The notes: generated from the letters alone by a model not told the origin. DNA of 64,000 nt from CALCCV01 sp964388665 (GCA_964388665.1 CAYMBJ010000001.1:67322-131321), one strand, 5' to 3'. Shown: positions 17,090 through 27,061, counted from the first letter of the stretch. Numbers and translations are program-made.

Positions 17090-18727
17090 ATGCCGAAAAA
17101 TTTGCTGAGTGCCGCGTGTGTTTTTTCGACCTTGGGTCTGCTCTCTGCTGGCTGCGATAGCGGCTTTGTAAGCGGCTCCTCATCAAGCTCCAAGACAGTT
17201 TCGGCTTCTGAGGGCTTGCTCATTGGCAACGGAGTAAATCCAGACACGGGCTTGCCCAGCAATCTTAAGTTGGGTGTCGCAGCTCCAGGAAAACTCACTT
17301 CAGTTGAGTATCGCAATAGTGTGCGGGATCTATTGGCATTGCCACAGAGCTTTGTTGACACTTTGGTTCTGCCTGAGGACTCCTTCACGGATACGCAATT
17401 TGACAATCAGACCAGCGCTCAAGGCATTGCTGGTGGCGATATGGATAAATATTTAGAAGCCTCGATGGCTACGGCAAAAAAGGCGATCGCTTCGTCGTAT
17501 GCGCAAAGTGCAATCTGTGCGGCCGGTGAAAAAGAACTAGACTGTGTAAACCGTGCCGTTGAATTTTTGGCAGCCAAAGCGTTTCGCACAGAGGCGGGTG
17601 ATGCCGAAGTTGTTAATTTAAAGAAACTTGCTCAGGCCGCTTCCGGTGGCTATGCCGAGAAGATGCATCGAGCGATTCGCCTGTTGTTGCTGTCGCCTAA
17701 CTTTTTGTTGAAATACACCAACACAAGCCCGCAGCTCAACGGATACCAGTTGGCTGAGCGGCTGGCGCTGTTTCTGTGGAAGAGCTTGCCAGATATGGAA
17801 CTGTTGGCCAAAGCCAAGGATCAAAGCCTACTTCAAGATGAGGTGCTTAAGGCTCAAGTTGCGCGAATGATGGCTGACCCAAGGTCGCAGACTTTGGACA
17901 CAGATTTTTCTAGGCAGTGGCTGGGAATTGAAGCCGTTGAAGTCAACGCTGCAAAGTATCCTGGGCTATCAGCAAATTTGGGGCAGGACATGCTGACCGA
18001 AACGCAATTGATGTTTAAGGCTTTGCGAAATAAGGAGCTGTCACTCTTGGAGCTTTTCACAGCTAAGTACAGTCATCTAAACAAGTCGCTGGCGGATTTT
18101 TACGGAATGCCAGGGCCGAGTGGAAATGAATTTGTTCGCGTGCAGTTTCCTGGAGATTCGACTCGAGTGGGAATCTTGGCTCAGGCGGCCGTGCTTGCAG
18201 CAAATGGAGGTCAGGGCGGTGACTCATCACCCACACACCGAGGAATTTGGCTTTTGCGCCGAATTTTGTGTCTGCCTATGGGCGAGCCACCAGATGATGC
18301 CCCACCTTTGAACGAGGAGATCACGGGACTTACGATTAGGGATCGGCTGAGCTCTCACGTCACATCGCAAAGCTGTGCTGGTTGCCACAGCCGCATGGAC
18401 CCGATTGGTTATCCACAAGAAGAGTATGATTCTATAGGAATGTTTCGGGAAAAATATAAAAATGGTGCAAAGCCAGACCTAACGGGCACTTTGCCTTCTG
18501 GAGTTGCCGTTAATGATTCTCAAGAGCTGTTCAAGAAAATCGCTGAAGAGCCGACAATGAGGGCCTGTATCGTGCAAAAGTATGCGCAGTATGGCCTGGG
18601 TCGAGAGGTCAGTTCCAGCGAGAAAAAACTGATTCAGGGCCTTGCCGAAAAGGTAGTGAATCAAAATGGCAAACTCGAGGATCTCGTTTATGAAATCGTT
18701 AAGAGCAATATGTTTCGTTACAACTAG
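17090..18727 (+). CDS. DUF1592-type exported lipoprotein with CXXCH motif
   Basis: 545 residues. Lipoprotein signal ends LLSAGC (Cys22). The family blocks appear in the expected order. These are LTSVEYRNSVRDLLAL (DUF1587-like, about 65-80), LAERLALFLWKSLPDMELL (DUF1595/DUF1592, about 222-240), THRGIWLLRRILC (DUF1588, about 383-395), then QSCAGCHSRMDPIGYPQEEYD, a c-type heme-binding CXXCH near residue 430. A DUF1585-like tail follows (YAQYGLGREVSSSEKKLIQGL). These proteins are known mainly from planctomycetes and myxobacteria, are probably extracytoplasmic, and have no proven reaction. It is followed 58 bases later by its usual partner, a DUF1552 protein. Confidence 0.88.
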   Translation: MPKNLLSAACVFSTLGLLSAGCDSGFVSGSSSSSKTVSASEGLLIGNGVNPDTGLPSNLKLGVAAPGKLTSVEYRNSVRDLLALPQSFVDTLVLPEDSFTDTQFDNQTSAQGIAGGDMDKYLEASMATAKKAIASSYAQSAICAAGEKELDCVNRAVEFLAAKAFRTEAGDAEVVNLKKLAQAASGGYAEKMHRAIRLLLLSPNFLLKYTNTSPQLNGYQLAERLALFLWKSLPDMELLAKAKDQSLLQDEVLKAQVARMMADPRSQTLDTDFSRQWLGIEAVEVNAAKYPGLSANLGQDMLTETQLMFKALRNKELSLLELFTAKYSHLNKSLADFYGMPGPSGNEFVRVQFPGDSTRVGILAQAAVLAANGGQGGDSSPTHRGIWLLRRILCLPMGEPPDDAPPLNEEITGLTIRDRLSSHVTSQSCAGCHSRMDPIGYPQEEYDSIGMFREKYKNGAKPDLTGTLPSGVAVNDSQELFKKIAEEPTMRACIVQKYAQYGLGREVSSSEKKLIQGLAEKVVNQNGKLEDLVYEIVKSNMFRYN

Positions 18728-18785
18728 TTGTTGAGATTCGAGTAGAGACGGGGCGAATGGGTACTCAGATTGGGGAGAAGAAGAC

Positions 18786-20288
18786 ATGAGCAAAAGAACA
18801 TTATCAAGAAGAACGGTATTGCACGGGATGGGGACAACATTGGCCTTACCCCTCTTAGATGCTATGTTTCCATCTGTTTGCAGCGCAGCCACTGATATGG
18901 TCCCTGCTAGATTCTTTGCCTTCTTTCAACCTGCGGGTTCTTACACTGGAAATAAACTCACTGGCAATCCACATGAATTTTGGTATCCCTATCAAAATAA
19001 AATCACCAATGTTCCGCTGGCCTTGTTGCCTCTCAAAAACCAAATGTCAGATCTATGGATTGTGACCAATCTTGAATGCAAAGGCATCGCACCCACGCAG
19101 AGTTTTGGTGAGATTCCTCCGTTTGGTCACGGTCGCGCTTCAACCGGATTTTTGACTTGTTCCCAAGCGATCCGCGGCGCCGACGATTACAAGACCGTTC
19201 GAGTCGGCCACGACTCCTTGGATCATGTGATCATTCGTAAATCCACTCTGGGTGGAGCCTTCACGGGCGGGAGTTATGTTGTTGGCTTGACGAGCACGCA
19301 AGCTCCAGCAGACAACTACACAACACCCGAGTACTGTGCCAATGTTTCGTATCGCGATTCAAAGTCTTACCCTGCAATGAGGACCACCAAAGACATCATG
19401 ACCAATTTCTTTTTAGGCATTGGCAATGGCACCAATACAGCCACAAAAGAGGCCAATGTGCCCAACACCGAAATGGAACATCTTAAAGAGGTCTACGGCA
19501 AAAGCTATTTGGATTATATGAAGGACTCCATTGGTGCCCTCAAGAAAAAGCTTGGCACCTCGGATACGCGAATTTTAAATGACTATCTTGAAGAGGTCTA
19601 TGAAATGGAAAAGACCGCCGCAAAGATCAATGCCAGCGCGGGTAGTGATGGCGGCGGTGGTGGTGATGCTATGGGAATGCCAGCTTGCACCGCTCCTGCT
19701 GCAGGTCCAAATGGTCAACCTGAGACGGCCTTTGCCTCTCAGTTTTATATTGATTTCGCTAACTTTGCGGTTAAGGCCGCCGTGCTGGGTATGAAGTGTG
19801 ATCGCGTACGAGTCGGAGCAATGATGTACGGCAATGAATCAACGCATATAAATTATCGCAATATTATTAAAGGTGCGGATTGCTATGGTGGTGTTAGCTT
19901 AGATGGCGGTCGCCATTTAGAAGCGGCCCATCATGCCAATGACCCTGTCAGAATTAAAAGACTCTTGTCGATACATCATTTGGAGATAAAGATTTTTAAA
20001 GGGATGCTAGATGCACTCAAAGCGACACCCGAAGCCGGCGGTACCATGTTGGACAGCACAGTGATGATGCTAGGTGGAAATTTGGCTGACGGCAACAGTC
20101 ACGGTGGGTTGTGCCCGCGTATCTGCGCTGGTGGCAAGAAACTTGGCATTGTGCAAGGTCGAGTCACCGACGCCAAGGGCGCGCCACTGGCGAATCTACA
20201 TCTTGAGATTGCCAACCGCATGAATTGTGGCATTAAGAGCTTTGGTACCAAAAATGGGCTTAGCACGGGTCGCTTGAATTTGGGCTAG
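18786..20288 (+). CDS. DUF1552 protein with Tat signal
   Basis: 500 residues. The N-terminus has a twin-arginine signal (LSRRTVLHGMGTTLALPLLDA, shown in part) directing folded export. The rest matches DUF1552: FFAFFQPAGSYTG near residue 40, PPFGHGRASTGFLTC near 115, GVSLDGGRHLEAAHH near 375, then a MLGGNLADGNSHGG segment. A Gly-rich interruption (SDGGGGGDAMG) lies near residue 290. DUF1552 and DUF1592 genes are habitually adjacent, which implies a joint task, but the chemistry is unknown. It is preceded by a GGGGAGAAG-rich ribosome binding region and followed by a long hairpin (20296-20331). Confidence 0.88.
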   Translation: MSKRTLSRRTVLHGMGTTLALPLLDAMFPSVCSAATDMVPARFFAFFQPAGSYTGNKLTGNPHEFWYPYQNKITNVPLALLPLKNQMSDLWIVTNLECKGIAPTQSFGEIPPFGHGRASTGFLTCSQAIRGADDYKTVRVGHDSLDHVIIRKSTLGGAFTGGSYVVGLTSTQAPADNYTTPEYCANVSYRDSKSYPAMRTTKDIMTNFFLGIGNGTNTATKEANVPNTEMEHLKEVYGKSYLDYMKDSIGALKKKLGTSDTRILNDYLEEVYEMEKTAAKINASAGSDGGGGGDAMGMPACTAPAAGPNGQPETAFASQFYIDFANFAVKAAVLGMKCDRVRVGAMMYGNESTHINYRNIIKGADCYGGVSLDGGRHLEAAHHANDPVRIKRLLSIHHLEIKIFKGMLDALKATPEAGGTMLDSTVMMLGGNLADGNSHGGLCPRICAGGKKLGIVQGRVTDAKGAPLANLHLEIANRMNCGIKSFGTKNGLSTGRLNLG

Positions 20289-20295
20289 GCCGGCC

Positions 20296-20331
20296 TCCAA
20301 GTTCGAAAACAATCCAGCTTTCGATCTTGGA
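20296..20331 (+). terminator. Long hairpin after the DUF1552 gene
   Basis: TCCAAG-T-TCGAAA (20296-20308) pairs with TTTCGA-T-CTTGGA (20319-20331): 12 bp with a single T/T mismatch and a 10-base loop. No U-tract, so termination efficiency is uncertain. Confidence 0.45.
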
Positions 20332-20487
20332 TGACACCACAGAGTGGCATTTTGAATAATTTTGATCAAAAGCCGTTGCTATATTCTCTGATCAATCTGA
20401 AAATCAACTCCTCAATCGAGGACCTATGCCCGCGACAGGATGATTTGGTCAAAAGGGGCGGCGGATTCTGACGGAAGGATTTTGGAG

Positions 20488-22548
20488 ATGCAGAAGCTTA
20501 ATTTGGGCTGTGGTTATAATCACAAAATTGGATTTTGCAATGTGGACAACGACGCCAGCTGTTCGCCAGATCAGGTGGTTGATTTGGAGAGCTTTCCTTG
20601 GCCTTGGGCAACGGATTCTGTGAGCGAAATTGTTTGGGAGCATTCCCTAGAGCATTTGGGCGAGTCTACCGAGCGTTGGAAAAAAATCATCCAAGAGATG
20701 TATCGAGTGAGTACCAATCAGGCGCTGATCAAGATCATTGTGCCACATCCAAATCACGATACTTTTTTGATAGACCCTACTCATGTGCGAGCGATTTTGC
20801 CGGAGAGTTTTTTGATGTTCGATCAGCTACGCAATATTGAGGATGGCAAACGCGGCGGGCGGGAGACCAAATTAGGATTGCAGTGGGACGTGGATTTTCA
20901 AATGAGCGAAGTGCAATATGTCTTTGAAGAACCTTGGCAATCTCAATACAATAGGGGCGAGAACATTGAGGGGGTCCGCCAGGATCTGGCCCGATTAAAA
21001 AATGTCTGTCGCGAAATTCACTTTGCCATTCGTGTGATGAAGCCTGGTCGTGGCAAGGGTGTGACGTCTAATGCTGAAAAAATTTTTAACTTACCTGAAC
21101 GAGTTCCTCAACATATTTTGCATACACTAGAGTGGCTGGTAAAGTGTGATAACTTTTCTATGACGCGTGAACTTGTGTTTGCGGTGGCCAAGTATTTGCC
21201 TCCTGAGGACTCTAGCACCACAGATTTTATCGCACAGTATTTGCACAGAGCAAAGTTTTATAAAGAGGCTGTTGCTTATGCCGAAAAGACGGCGGCAGTG
21301 GCTCCGGATTCCATTCCGGCACTGTTCAATTTGGCCAAGTGCCTGCATTCGGCAGCACGCACCGCTGAAGCTGAGGTCGCCATGCGCAGAGTTTGTGAGA
21401 GTCGACCCGAGTGGATTGACGCAAAAATTGACTTGTCGGTGTACATTTGCTCTCTGGGGCGCCGTGATGAGGGGATGAATTTGCTTCTTGAGGCCCAAAA
21501 GGATCTAAAGGCCAACGATCCCAATCGCGCCGTGATTGATTTTAATTTGGGTTGGCATTACTTGCGCAAAGGAGAGTTCAAACGCGGCATGCGCTCTTTG
21601 ACAGTGGGGCGATCTTTGCGCATCTGGGGAGCTTGGGCGAACAAGTACTCACAACCTGTCATTAATGCGACAACGAATCTTGAGGGCAAAACGGTGCTCT
21701 TGGTGGGAGAGGGTGGCGCCGGTGACGAAGTGATCAACTGTCGTTTTGCCAAAGTGATTGAAGAGCGCGGAGGTCGGGCGATCTGGTTGAGCCATCAGAA
21801 GTTGGAATCAATCATTGGGCGACATCCCAATGTTTATAAAGCAATCGCCAAGACCGACTATGAAAAGGTGACATATGATTATTGGGCTCCGAGCATGGAT
21901 CTCCCCGCCATTTTGGATTTGGAATTGGCTGAGCTACCCAATGCACCCTACCTGCGAGCCGATCCCGAGTATGTTAAAAAGTGGCAGTCGTTGATCCCAA
22001 AAAATGGCAAAAAATTGAAAGTTGGCTTGCGATGGCAAGGGAACCGGCTCTACGAGCAGGACTTGCTGAGAGCGGTGCCTTTTCGTGAACTGTTTGGCGC
22101 TACACATTTGGATCATGTTGAGCTGTACTCATTGCAGCGAGACGATGGTGTGGAGGAGCTGGAGGGCAATCTGAAAGTGAAAGATCTGAGCCCGCACCTC
22201 TTGACATGGGAAGATACGGCGGCCGCCATTTCGCAGTTAGATTTGGTGATCTCCACCTGCACCTCAGTTCCGCATTTGGCGGCGGCAATGGGGAAGCCCA
22301 CTTGGCTTCTTTGCCCATTAAATATGTACTACATTTGGGCCACACCTGGCGATACCTCTCAGTGGTACCCGAGCATTCGGTTGTTTCGTCAGACTCAGTA
22401 TTTGGATTGGCAGGATGTTTTAAATAATATTCGCGAAGAACTTACTAAGTTGGCTTTATCCTCCGCCAAGAGTGATGCGGTGTTTGCGAAAGGCACTCCC
22501 GTGGACTCCGGGGCTGGAGGCCCCGAAGTGCTCATGCCATCCAAATGA
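20488..22548 (+). CDS. Methyltransferase-TPR-glycosyltransferase fusion
   Basis: I prefer the ATG at 20488 (686 residues), 9 bases after AAGGA; an ATG at 20440 would add 16 residues. Residues 1-190 are a class I SAM methyltransferase (MQKLNLGCGYNHKIGFCNVD, then DLESFPWPW and EIVWEHSLEHL). Residues about 230-400 are TPR-like helices (ALFNLAKCLHSAARTAEAEVAMRR, shown in part). The C-terminal part resembles the glycosyltransferase domain of TPR-containing O-GlcNAc-transferase-like or GT9 proteins (GLRWQGN and STCTSVPHLAAAMGKPTWLL). It may glycosylate and methylate an envelope glycan or protein; the acceptor is unknown. It ends 4 bases from the stop of convergent acnA. Confidence 0.82.
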   Translation: MQKLNLGCGYNHKIGFCNVDNDASCSPDQVVDLESFPWPWATDSVSEIVWEHSLEHLGESTERWKKIIQEMYRVSTNQALIKIIVPHPNHDTFLIDPTHVRAILPESFLMFDQLRNIEDGKRGGRETKLGLQWDVDFQMSEVQYVFEEPWQSQYNRGENIEGVRQDLARLKNVCREIHFAIRVMKPGRGKGVTSNAEKIFNLPERVPQHILHTLEWLVKCDNFSMTRELVFAVAKYLPPEDSSTTDFIAQYLHRAKFYKEAVAYAEKTAAVAPDSIPALFNLAKCLHSAARTAEAEVAMRRVCESRPEWIDAKIDLSVYICSLGRRDEGMNLLLEAQKDLKANDPNRAVIDFNLGWHYLRKGEFKRGMRSLTVGRSLRIWGAWANKYSQPVINATTNLEGKTVLLVGEGGAGDEVINCRFAKVIEERGGRAIWLSHQKLESIIGRHPNVYKAIAKTDYEKVTYDYWAPSMDLPAILDLELAELPNAPYLRADPEYVKKWQSLIPKNGKKLKVGLRWQGNRLYEQDLLRAVPFRELFGATHLDHVELYSLQRDDGVEELEGNLKVKDLSPHLLTWEDTAAAISQLDLVISTCTSVPHLAAAMGKPTWLLCPLNMYYIWATPGDTSQWYPSIRLFRQTQYLDWQDVLNNIREELTKLALSSAKSDAVFAKGTPVDSGAGGPEVLMPSK

Positions 22549-22552
22549 TTTT

Positions 22553-25330
22553 TTAGTTCTGGGCCAATCTATCAAGCACAAACGGCAAGATGCCACCGGC
22601 TCTGAAGTATTTCATTTCATTGCCTGTGTCGATTCTGATTCGTGTGGTGATTTTTTTCTCTTGACCGTTTTTACGAATCGCAATTTGCAGTTCGCCGCCG
22701 GGCTTGAGTTGGTTGAGCCCGGTAAAATCCACCTCTTCGCTGCCATCAAGACCCAGCTTCTTAACACCTTCGCCGTTCATAAATTGCAGGGGCAAAACTC
22801 CCATGCCGATGAGGTTGGATCGATGAATGCGCTCATAGCTTTCTGCCACAACCACTCTCACTCCCAAGAGGCGGACCCCCTTTGCCGCCCAATCGCGAGA
22901 AGAGCCTGTGCCATACTCTTTTCCTGCAAAAATCACCAAAGGTATTTTGTCCTTATGGTACTTGTCGGCGGCTTCAAAAAAAGTTTGCTCTTGGCCACTC
23001 GGGTAGTGCTTTGTGTAGCCCCCTTCTTTGGTCACCATTAGATTTTTGATACGCACATTGGCAAAAGTGCCGCGAACCATGACCTCATGGTTGCCTCGGC
23101 GTGCACCATAAGAATTGAAATCCACTTCATTGACAGAATTTTCAATGAGATATTTTCCGGCAGGTGTGTCTTTGCCAATCCGTCCTGCCGGTGAAATGTG
23201 GTCCGTCGTGATGAAGTCGCCAAAAACTCCCAACACTCTTGCATTGAGGATCTCTTTGGCCTTGGCCTCCTCGATCAAATAGGCATCGAGGAAGGGGGGT
23301 TTTTTGATATAGGTGGAGCTCTGTTTCCAATCGTAGGTGGAGGAGGAGCTGGTGCTCATCTTTTGCCAGTGCTGATCGCCAGCAAAGATGTCTGCATAGG
23401 CACCTTGGTACTGTTGGGCGGTGACAAACTTCAATACCGTTTGTTCTAGCTCCTTGCGAGCCGGCCAGACATCTTTCAAAAAAACCGGTTCGCCCTCACT
23501 CGTGTAACCGAGTGGATCCACCTCAAGATTTTTTTGAATGTTTCCAGCAAGTGCATAGGCCACCACCAAGGGTGGCGAGGCCAAATAGTTTCCCAGCACA
23601 TTGGGATGAATGCGGGCTTCGAAATTGCGATTTCCTGAAAGTACAGAAGCTGTGGCGATGCCACTGCTCTCGATGGCGCTCTGAATGTGATCAGGAAGTG
23701 GTCCCGAGTTGCCAATGCAGGTTGTGCAGCCATAGCCCACCAGATGAAATCCCAACGATTCCAAAGCAGGCATGAGGCCGGCCTTGGTCAAATAGTCAGT
23801 GACGACTTTTGATCCAGGAGCAAAACTGGTTTTCACCCAAGGTTTTGGGACGAGTCCTTTGGCTTTTGCATTTCGCGCCAAAAGGGCAGCGCCAATCATA
23901 AGATCTGGATTGGAGGTGTTCGTGCAAGAGGTGATGGCTGCAATCACAATCGAGCCTTGGGTGAGATTGTACTTTTGCCCTTTTGGATCCTTAACTGGAA
24001 TGCTCGCACCCAAAGGACCCAAATGAAGATCAGGATGCGTGTCTGCCGTTTCACTGTCAGTGGCAGACAGTGCGCCCCCTTCAGAAAGCCAAGTTTCTAA
24101 TTCTGCCTCTTTGAGCGATTTGAGTTCCTTTTCATAGCGGCTTACGACAAATTTGCGAAATGATTGGCGCACGGACTTTAATGCCGAGCGATCGTGGGGC
24201 TTGGACGGTCCTGCGAGCGAAGGCTCCACTGTTGCCAGATCCAAACTCAATTGGCTGGAGTAGTTGGCCGGCGGCAGATTTTTTTCTACAAAAAGTCCCT
24301 GGGCGCGGCAATAGGCTTCGGCCCGCTGGGCCTGCTCTTTTCGACCCGTTAGATTCAAGAACTCTATGGTTTTAAAGTCCACGGGGAAAATTCCAATCGT
24401 TGCTCCGTATTCGGGAGACATATTTGAGATCGTGGCACGATCGGCGACGCTCAATGTGCTCACGCCTGGGCCAAAATATTCAACGAATTTTCCGACAACT
24501 CCGTGTTTTCTCAGCATCTGCGTGACTGTCAATACCAAATCCGTTGCCGTCACTCCGGGTGCGAGCTGTCCAGTCATTTCAAAACCGACAACTTGAGGAA
24601 TCAGCATGGTGCAAGGTTGCCCCAGCATTGCGGCTTCAGCCTCGATGCCACCAACGCCCCAACCCACAACCCCCAAAGAGTTCACCATCGGTGTGTGAGA
24701 GTCGGTACCTACAAGAGTGTCAGGATAGATCATTTCCTCACCTTGGTGCTTTCCTGACATCGCGACCTGTGCCAAGTACTCAACGTTGACCTGATGACAA
24801 ATGCCCATACCTGGGGGCACCACGCGAAAATTAGAGAAGGATTTTTGTCCCCACTTCAAGAACTCATATCGCTCTTGGTTTCGTTCAAACTCGAGAGCCA
24901 GATTTTTTTCCATGGCCTGCTTTTCTGCAAAAAAATCCACCTGCACCGAGTGATCGATAACAAGATCGACAGGTTGCAAAGGGTTGATTTTTTGGGTGTC
25001 ACCAGACTTTTCTTTCATGGCAGCCCGCATTGCCGCAAGGTCCGCAACCACCGGCACTCCGGTAAAATCTTGAAGCAGCACTCGTGCAGGTTTGAATTGA
25101 ATTTCGTATTCAGATTCCTGCGTGGGATTTTGTTTCACCAAGGCTTCGATATCTTGAGTCTTGACCACTTCGCCATCTTCGTGGCGGAGCAAGTTTTCAA
25201 GCAATACCTTATGACTATAGGTCATTTTGCTCAAATCAACTCCCAGCTTTTTGGCCAGTTGGGGCAAGGAGTGGTACTGAAAAGTCTTTCCTGCGATTTC
25301 GATTTTTGACAAAGTTTCAAACGAATTCAT
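22553..25330 (-). CDS. acnA: Aconitate hydratase A
   Basis: 925 residues, the length expected for AcnA/IRP-type aconitase. It interconverts citrate and isocitrate in the TCA cycle in the cytoplasm. The [4Fe-4S] cysteines are visible: one in ITSCTNTSNP and two in GYGCTTCIGNSGP. Also seen are DSHTPMVNSLGVVGWGVGG and GKEYGTGSSRDWAAKG, which carry substrate-binding residues. Start supported by AAGGGAG ten bases upstream. It stands alone, with a long upstream region. It is convergent with the fusion gene at 20488 with practically no gap, so the two transcripts must overlap at their 3' ends unless terminated inside coding sequence. Confidence 0.97.
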   Translation of the reverse strand: MNSFETLSKIEIAGKTFQYHSLPQLAKKLGVDLSKMTYSHKVLLENLLRHEDGEVVKTQDIEALVKQNPTQESEYEIQFKPARVLLQDFTGVPVVADLAAMRAAMKEKSGDTQKINPLQPVDLVIDHSVQVDFFAEKQAMEKNLALEFERNQERYEFLKWGQKSFSNFRVVPPGMGICHQVNVEYLAQVAMSGKHQGEEMIYPDTLVGTDSHTPMVNSLGVVGWGVGGIEAEAAMLGQPCTMLIPQVVGFEMTGQLAPGVTATDLVLTVTQMLRKHGVVGKFVEYFGPGVSTLSVADRATISNMSPEYGATIGIFPVDFKTIEFLNLTGRKEQAQRAEAYCRAQGLFVEKNLPPANYSSQLSLDLATVEPSLAGPSKPHDRSALKSVRQSFRKFVVSRYEKELKSLKEAELETWLSEGGALSATDSETADTHPDLHLGPLGASIPVKDPKGQKYNLTQGSIVIAAITSCTNTSNPDLMIGAALLARNAKAKGLVPKPWVKTSFAPGSKVVTDYLTKAGLMPALESLGFHLVGYGCTTCIGNSGPLPDHIQSAIESSGIATASVLSGNRNFEARIHPNVLGNYLASPPLVVAYALAGNIQKNLEVDPLGYTSEGEPVFLKDVWPARKELEQTVLKFVTAQQYQGAYADIFAGDQHWQKMSTSSSSTYDWKQSSTYIKKPPFLDAYLIEEAKAKEILNARVLGVFGDFITTDHISPAGRIGKDTPAGKYLIENSVNEVDFNSYGARRGNHEVMVRGTFANVRIKNLMVTKEGGYTKHYPSGQEQTFFEAADKYHKDKIPLVIFAGKEYGTGSSRDWAAKGVRLLGVRVVVAESYERIHRSNLIGMGVLPLQFMNGEGVKKLGLDGSEEVDFTGLNQLKPGGELQIAIRKNGQEKKITTRIRIDTGNEMKYFRAGGILPFVLDRLAQN

Positions 25331-25679
25331 ATATCCACTCCCTTATTTTTAGCGGCCTCAATAATAATTCTGGCTAGTCACAGAATATCATCTCTCTGTC
25401 GCCATTGTTCAATATTAAAAGAGTGTATAAACCACTTAACAAAAGGAGTATCGCTTGAAATCGGTCCCAATCTGGATACCACGATTGTATACCATTTTTT
25501 GAATTGAGAACATACAACTGCATTGTTCATTTGCAGGACCTACGACTGGCGTCCTCTTCCTTTTCGCAACCCTCTTGAAAGACATTTTTCAAAATTAGGC
25601 ATGCCTATTGCTAGATTTAGTTGCGTCACAAGCCAAAACTGAACATTTCATTTCGAGAAAAACACCAAGGGGGAATATT
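25331..25679 (+). other. 349-base intergenic region between acnA and the peroxidase remnant
   Basis: Should hold the acnA promoter (minus strand) and the former peroxidase promoter. Weak dyad symmetry is visible around 25475-25494 (GGATACCACGATTGTATACC). An open frame extends upstream of 25680 but lacks a binding site. I see no gene or convincing operator. Confidence 0.4.
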
Positions 25680-26925
25680 ATGTCGATTGTTGAAGCGCTC
25701 ATAGCCTACTTGAAGCAAAGCGAGTTATCACGTTGGGTGATTTGGCCTTTAGTGGCACCTCTTCTGGCTCTCATCGTGTTGGCAGTTGAACGGGAGATTC
25801 TGTTTCAAGAAAATCTTTTCGATGTCCAAAATAATTATGACCATATCGAGTGTCCCCCTCGTTCGCTCACTGCGCGAACTGCTGATGGGACCTGCAATGA
25901 CTTGGAAGTTCCGCAAATGGGTGCTAAGGGAGTGGTGTTTGGCCGAAATATCGATCCTGACACGCTTCCTAAATATGTTTCGGATGAAGAAATTCTCGAT
26001 CCCAATCCTCGAAAAATCAGTTTGGCGGTAATGGGCCGAGACGAATTTAAACCTGTGGAGCAGCTCAATTTTATAGCGGCGGCTTGGGTTCAGTTCATGG
26101 TCCATGATTGGTTTGATCATGGAGAGAATGATCGGCGAAATCCAATCAAAGTCCCAATAGAAAAAAACGATCCCTTTTTTAAAGGCAGTTATCTACGGGT
26201 GGATCGCACCGGCAATTTATCGCATGCATGCGTTGTTGCGTGATACGGTGGATGTTTATGACTATCGAAATGGCAGACTCCTCAATAAAATCGACATCAA
26301 TAACGTCAGAGATCGTAAGGCGCACTATATCGTATCCTGGTACGGATATGAAAACATGTGGTACTCATTCGGCACAACCCATCCTGGCGCTTTGACACTA
26401 AAAAACACGCCACGGCAGTTACAGAATCTTTCAATTCCATTTTTTAGAGACATCGATCTAGCCGCAACGGATATCATTCGCGACCGAGAGCGAGGTGTTC
26501 CGCGATACAATCAATTTCGTCGTTCCATTCGTTTAAAGCCGATCAATCAATTCGAAGATCTCTTTCGTCGATTCGAATCTGATCCCATCACTTCTGATCA
26601 GCAGCAACTAGCCAATCAACTTCGAGAACTTTATCGAGGCGATATTGAAAAGCTGGATCTTTTGATTGGATGTTTGGCAGAATCAATTCGTCCACAAGGA
26701 TATGGCTTTGGTGAAACAGCTTTTCAGATATTCACGTTGATGGCTTCTAGGCGCCTTTTGAGTGATCGATTTTTTACAGTGGATTTTAGGCCCGAAATTT
26801 ACACGCCAGAGGGAATTCAAATTGTGCAAACAAGAACGATGAAAAACATCATCGAAGATCACTTTCCTAAGCTAAATCGGGTGGGGCTGATTCCTGAAAA
26901 TGCATTCAAGCCCTGGCAGAACTGA
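25680..26925 (+). pseudogene. Animal-type heme peroxidase remnant with internal deletion and frameshift
   Basis: Two adjacent reading frames carry the two ends of one bacterial peroxidase of the animal heme peroxidase superfamily. The first frame (25680-26243, start after AAGGGGGAATATT) has a membrane helix and NNYDHIECPPRSLTARTADG. It also has the distal-histidine motif WVQFMVHDWFDHGEN, and stops after LRVDRT. The second frame resumes with the proximal-histidine motif IYRMHALLRD near 26216, then HPGALTL, RDRERGVPRYNQFRR and the family C-terminus FFTVDFRPEIYTPEG. The roughly 200 residues that normally lie between (WW.GSQIYG, NWWV.LSLLHTLFTREHN region) are absent, and the join changes frame. 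Both heme-ligand regions survive but no continuous enzyme can be made, so it is called a pseudogene. Confidence 0.85.
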
Positions 26926-27008
26926 TCAAGGTTGCTTTTTCTGAAACCGGGAGAATGTCGAGCGCCATTTGGTCATAAATTAAACATAGTATTTTCATAT
27001 AGTTACAG

Positions 27009-27060
27009 ATTGAAGTATACACGATCTTTTCATTAGAGAAAAGATCGTGTATACTTTAAT
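27009..27060 (+). promoter_or_regulatory. Long palindromic operator/promoter of the AbiE operon
   Basis: Arms 27009-27031 and 27038-27060 form a 23-bp inverted repeat with one mismatch (19 of them, AAGTATACACGATCTTTTC, perfect) and a 6-base spacer. It ends one base before the toxin ATG at 27062. The right arm contains TATACT (27050-27055), a good -10 box, with TTTTCA at 27027-27032 as a 17-base-spaced -35. Transcription would then begin at about the ATG. In known AbiE systems the antitoxin AbiEi binds inverted repeats in the operon promoter, which makes this a probable autoregulatory operator. Confidence 0.7.
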
Positions 27061-27061
27061 A

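Noticed and set aside
26200..26243. Two independent small peroxidase-related genes instead of one pseudogene
   Set aside because: Neither half has both heme-ligand regions, and the second frame has no SD at its first ATG.
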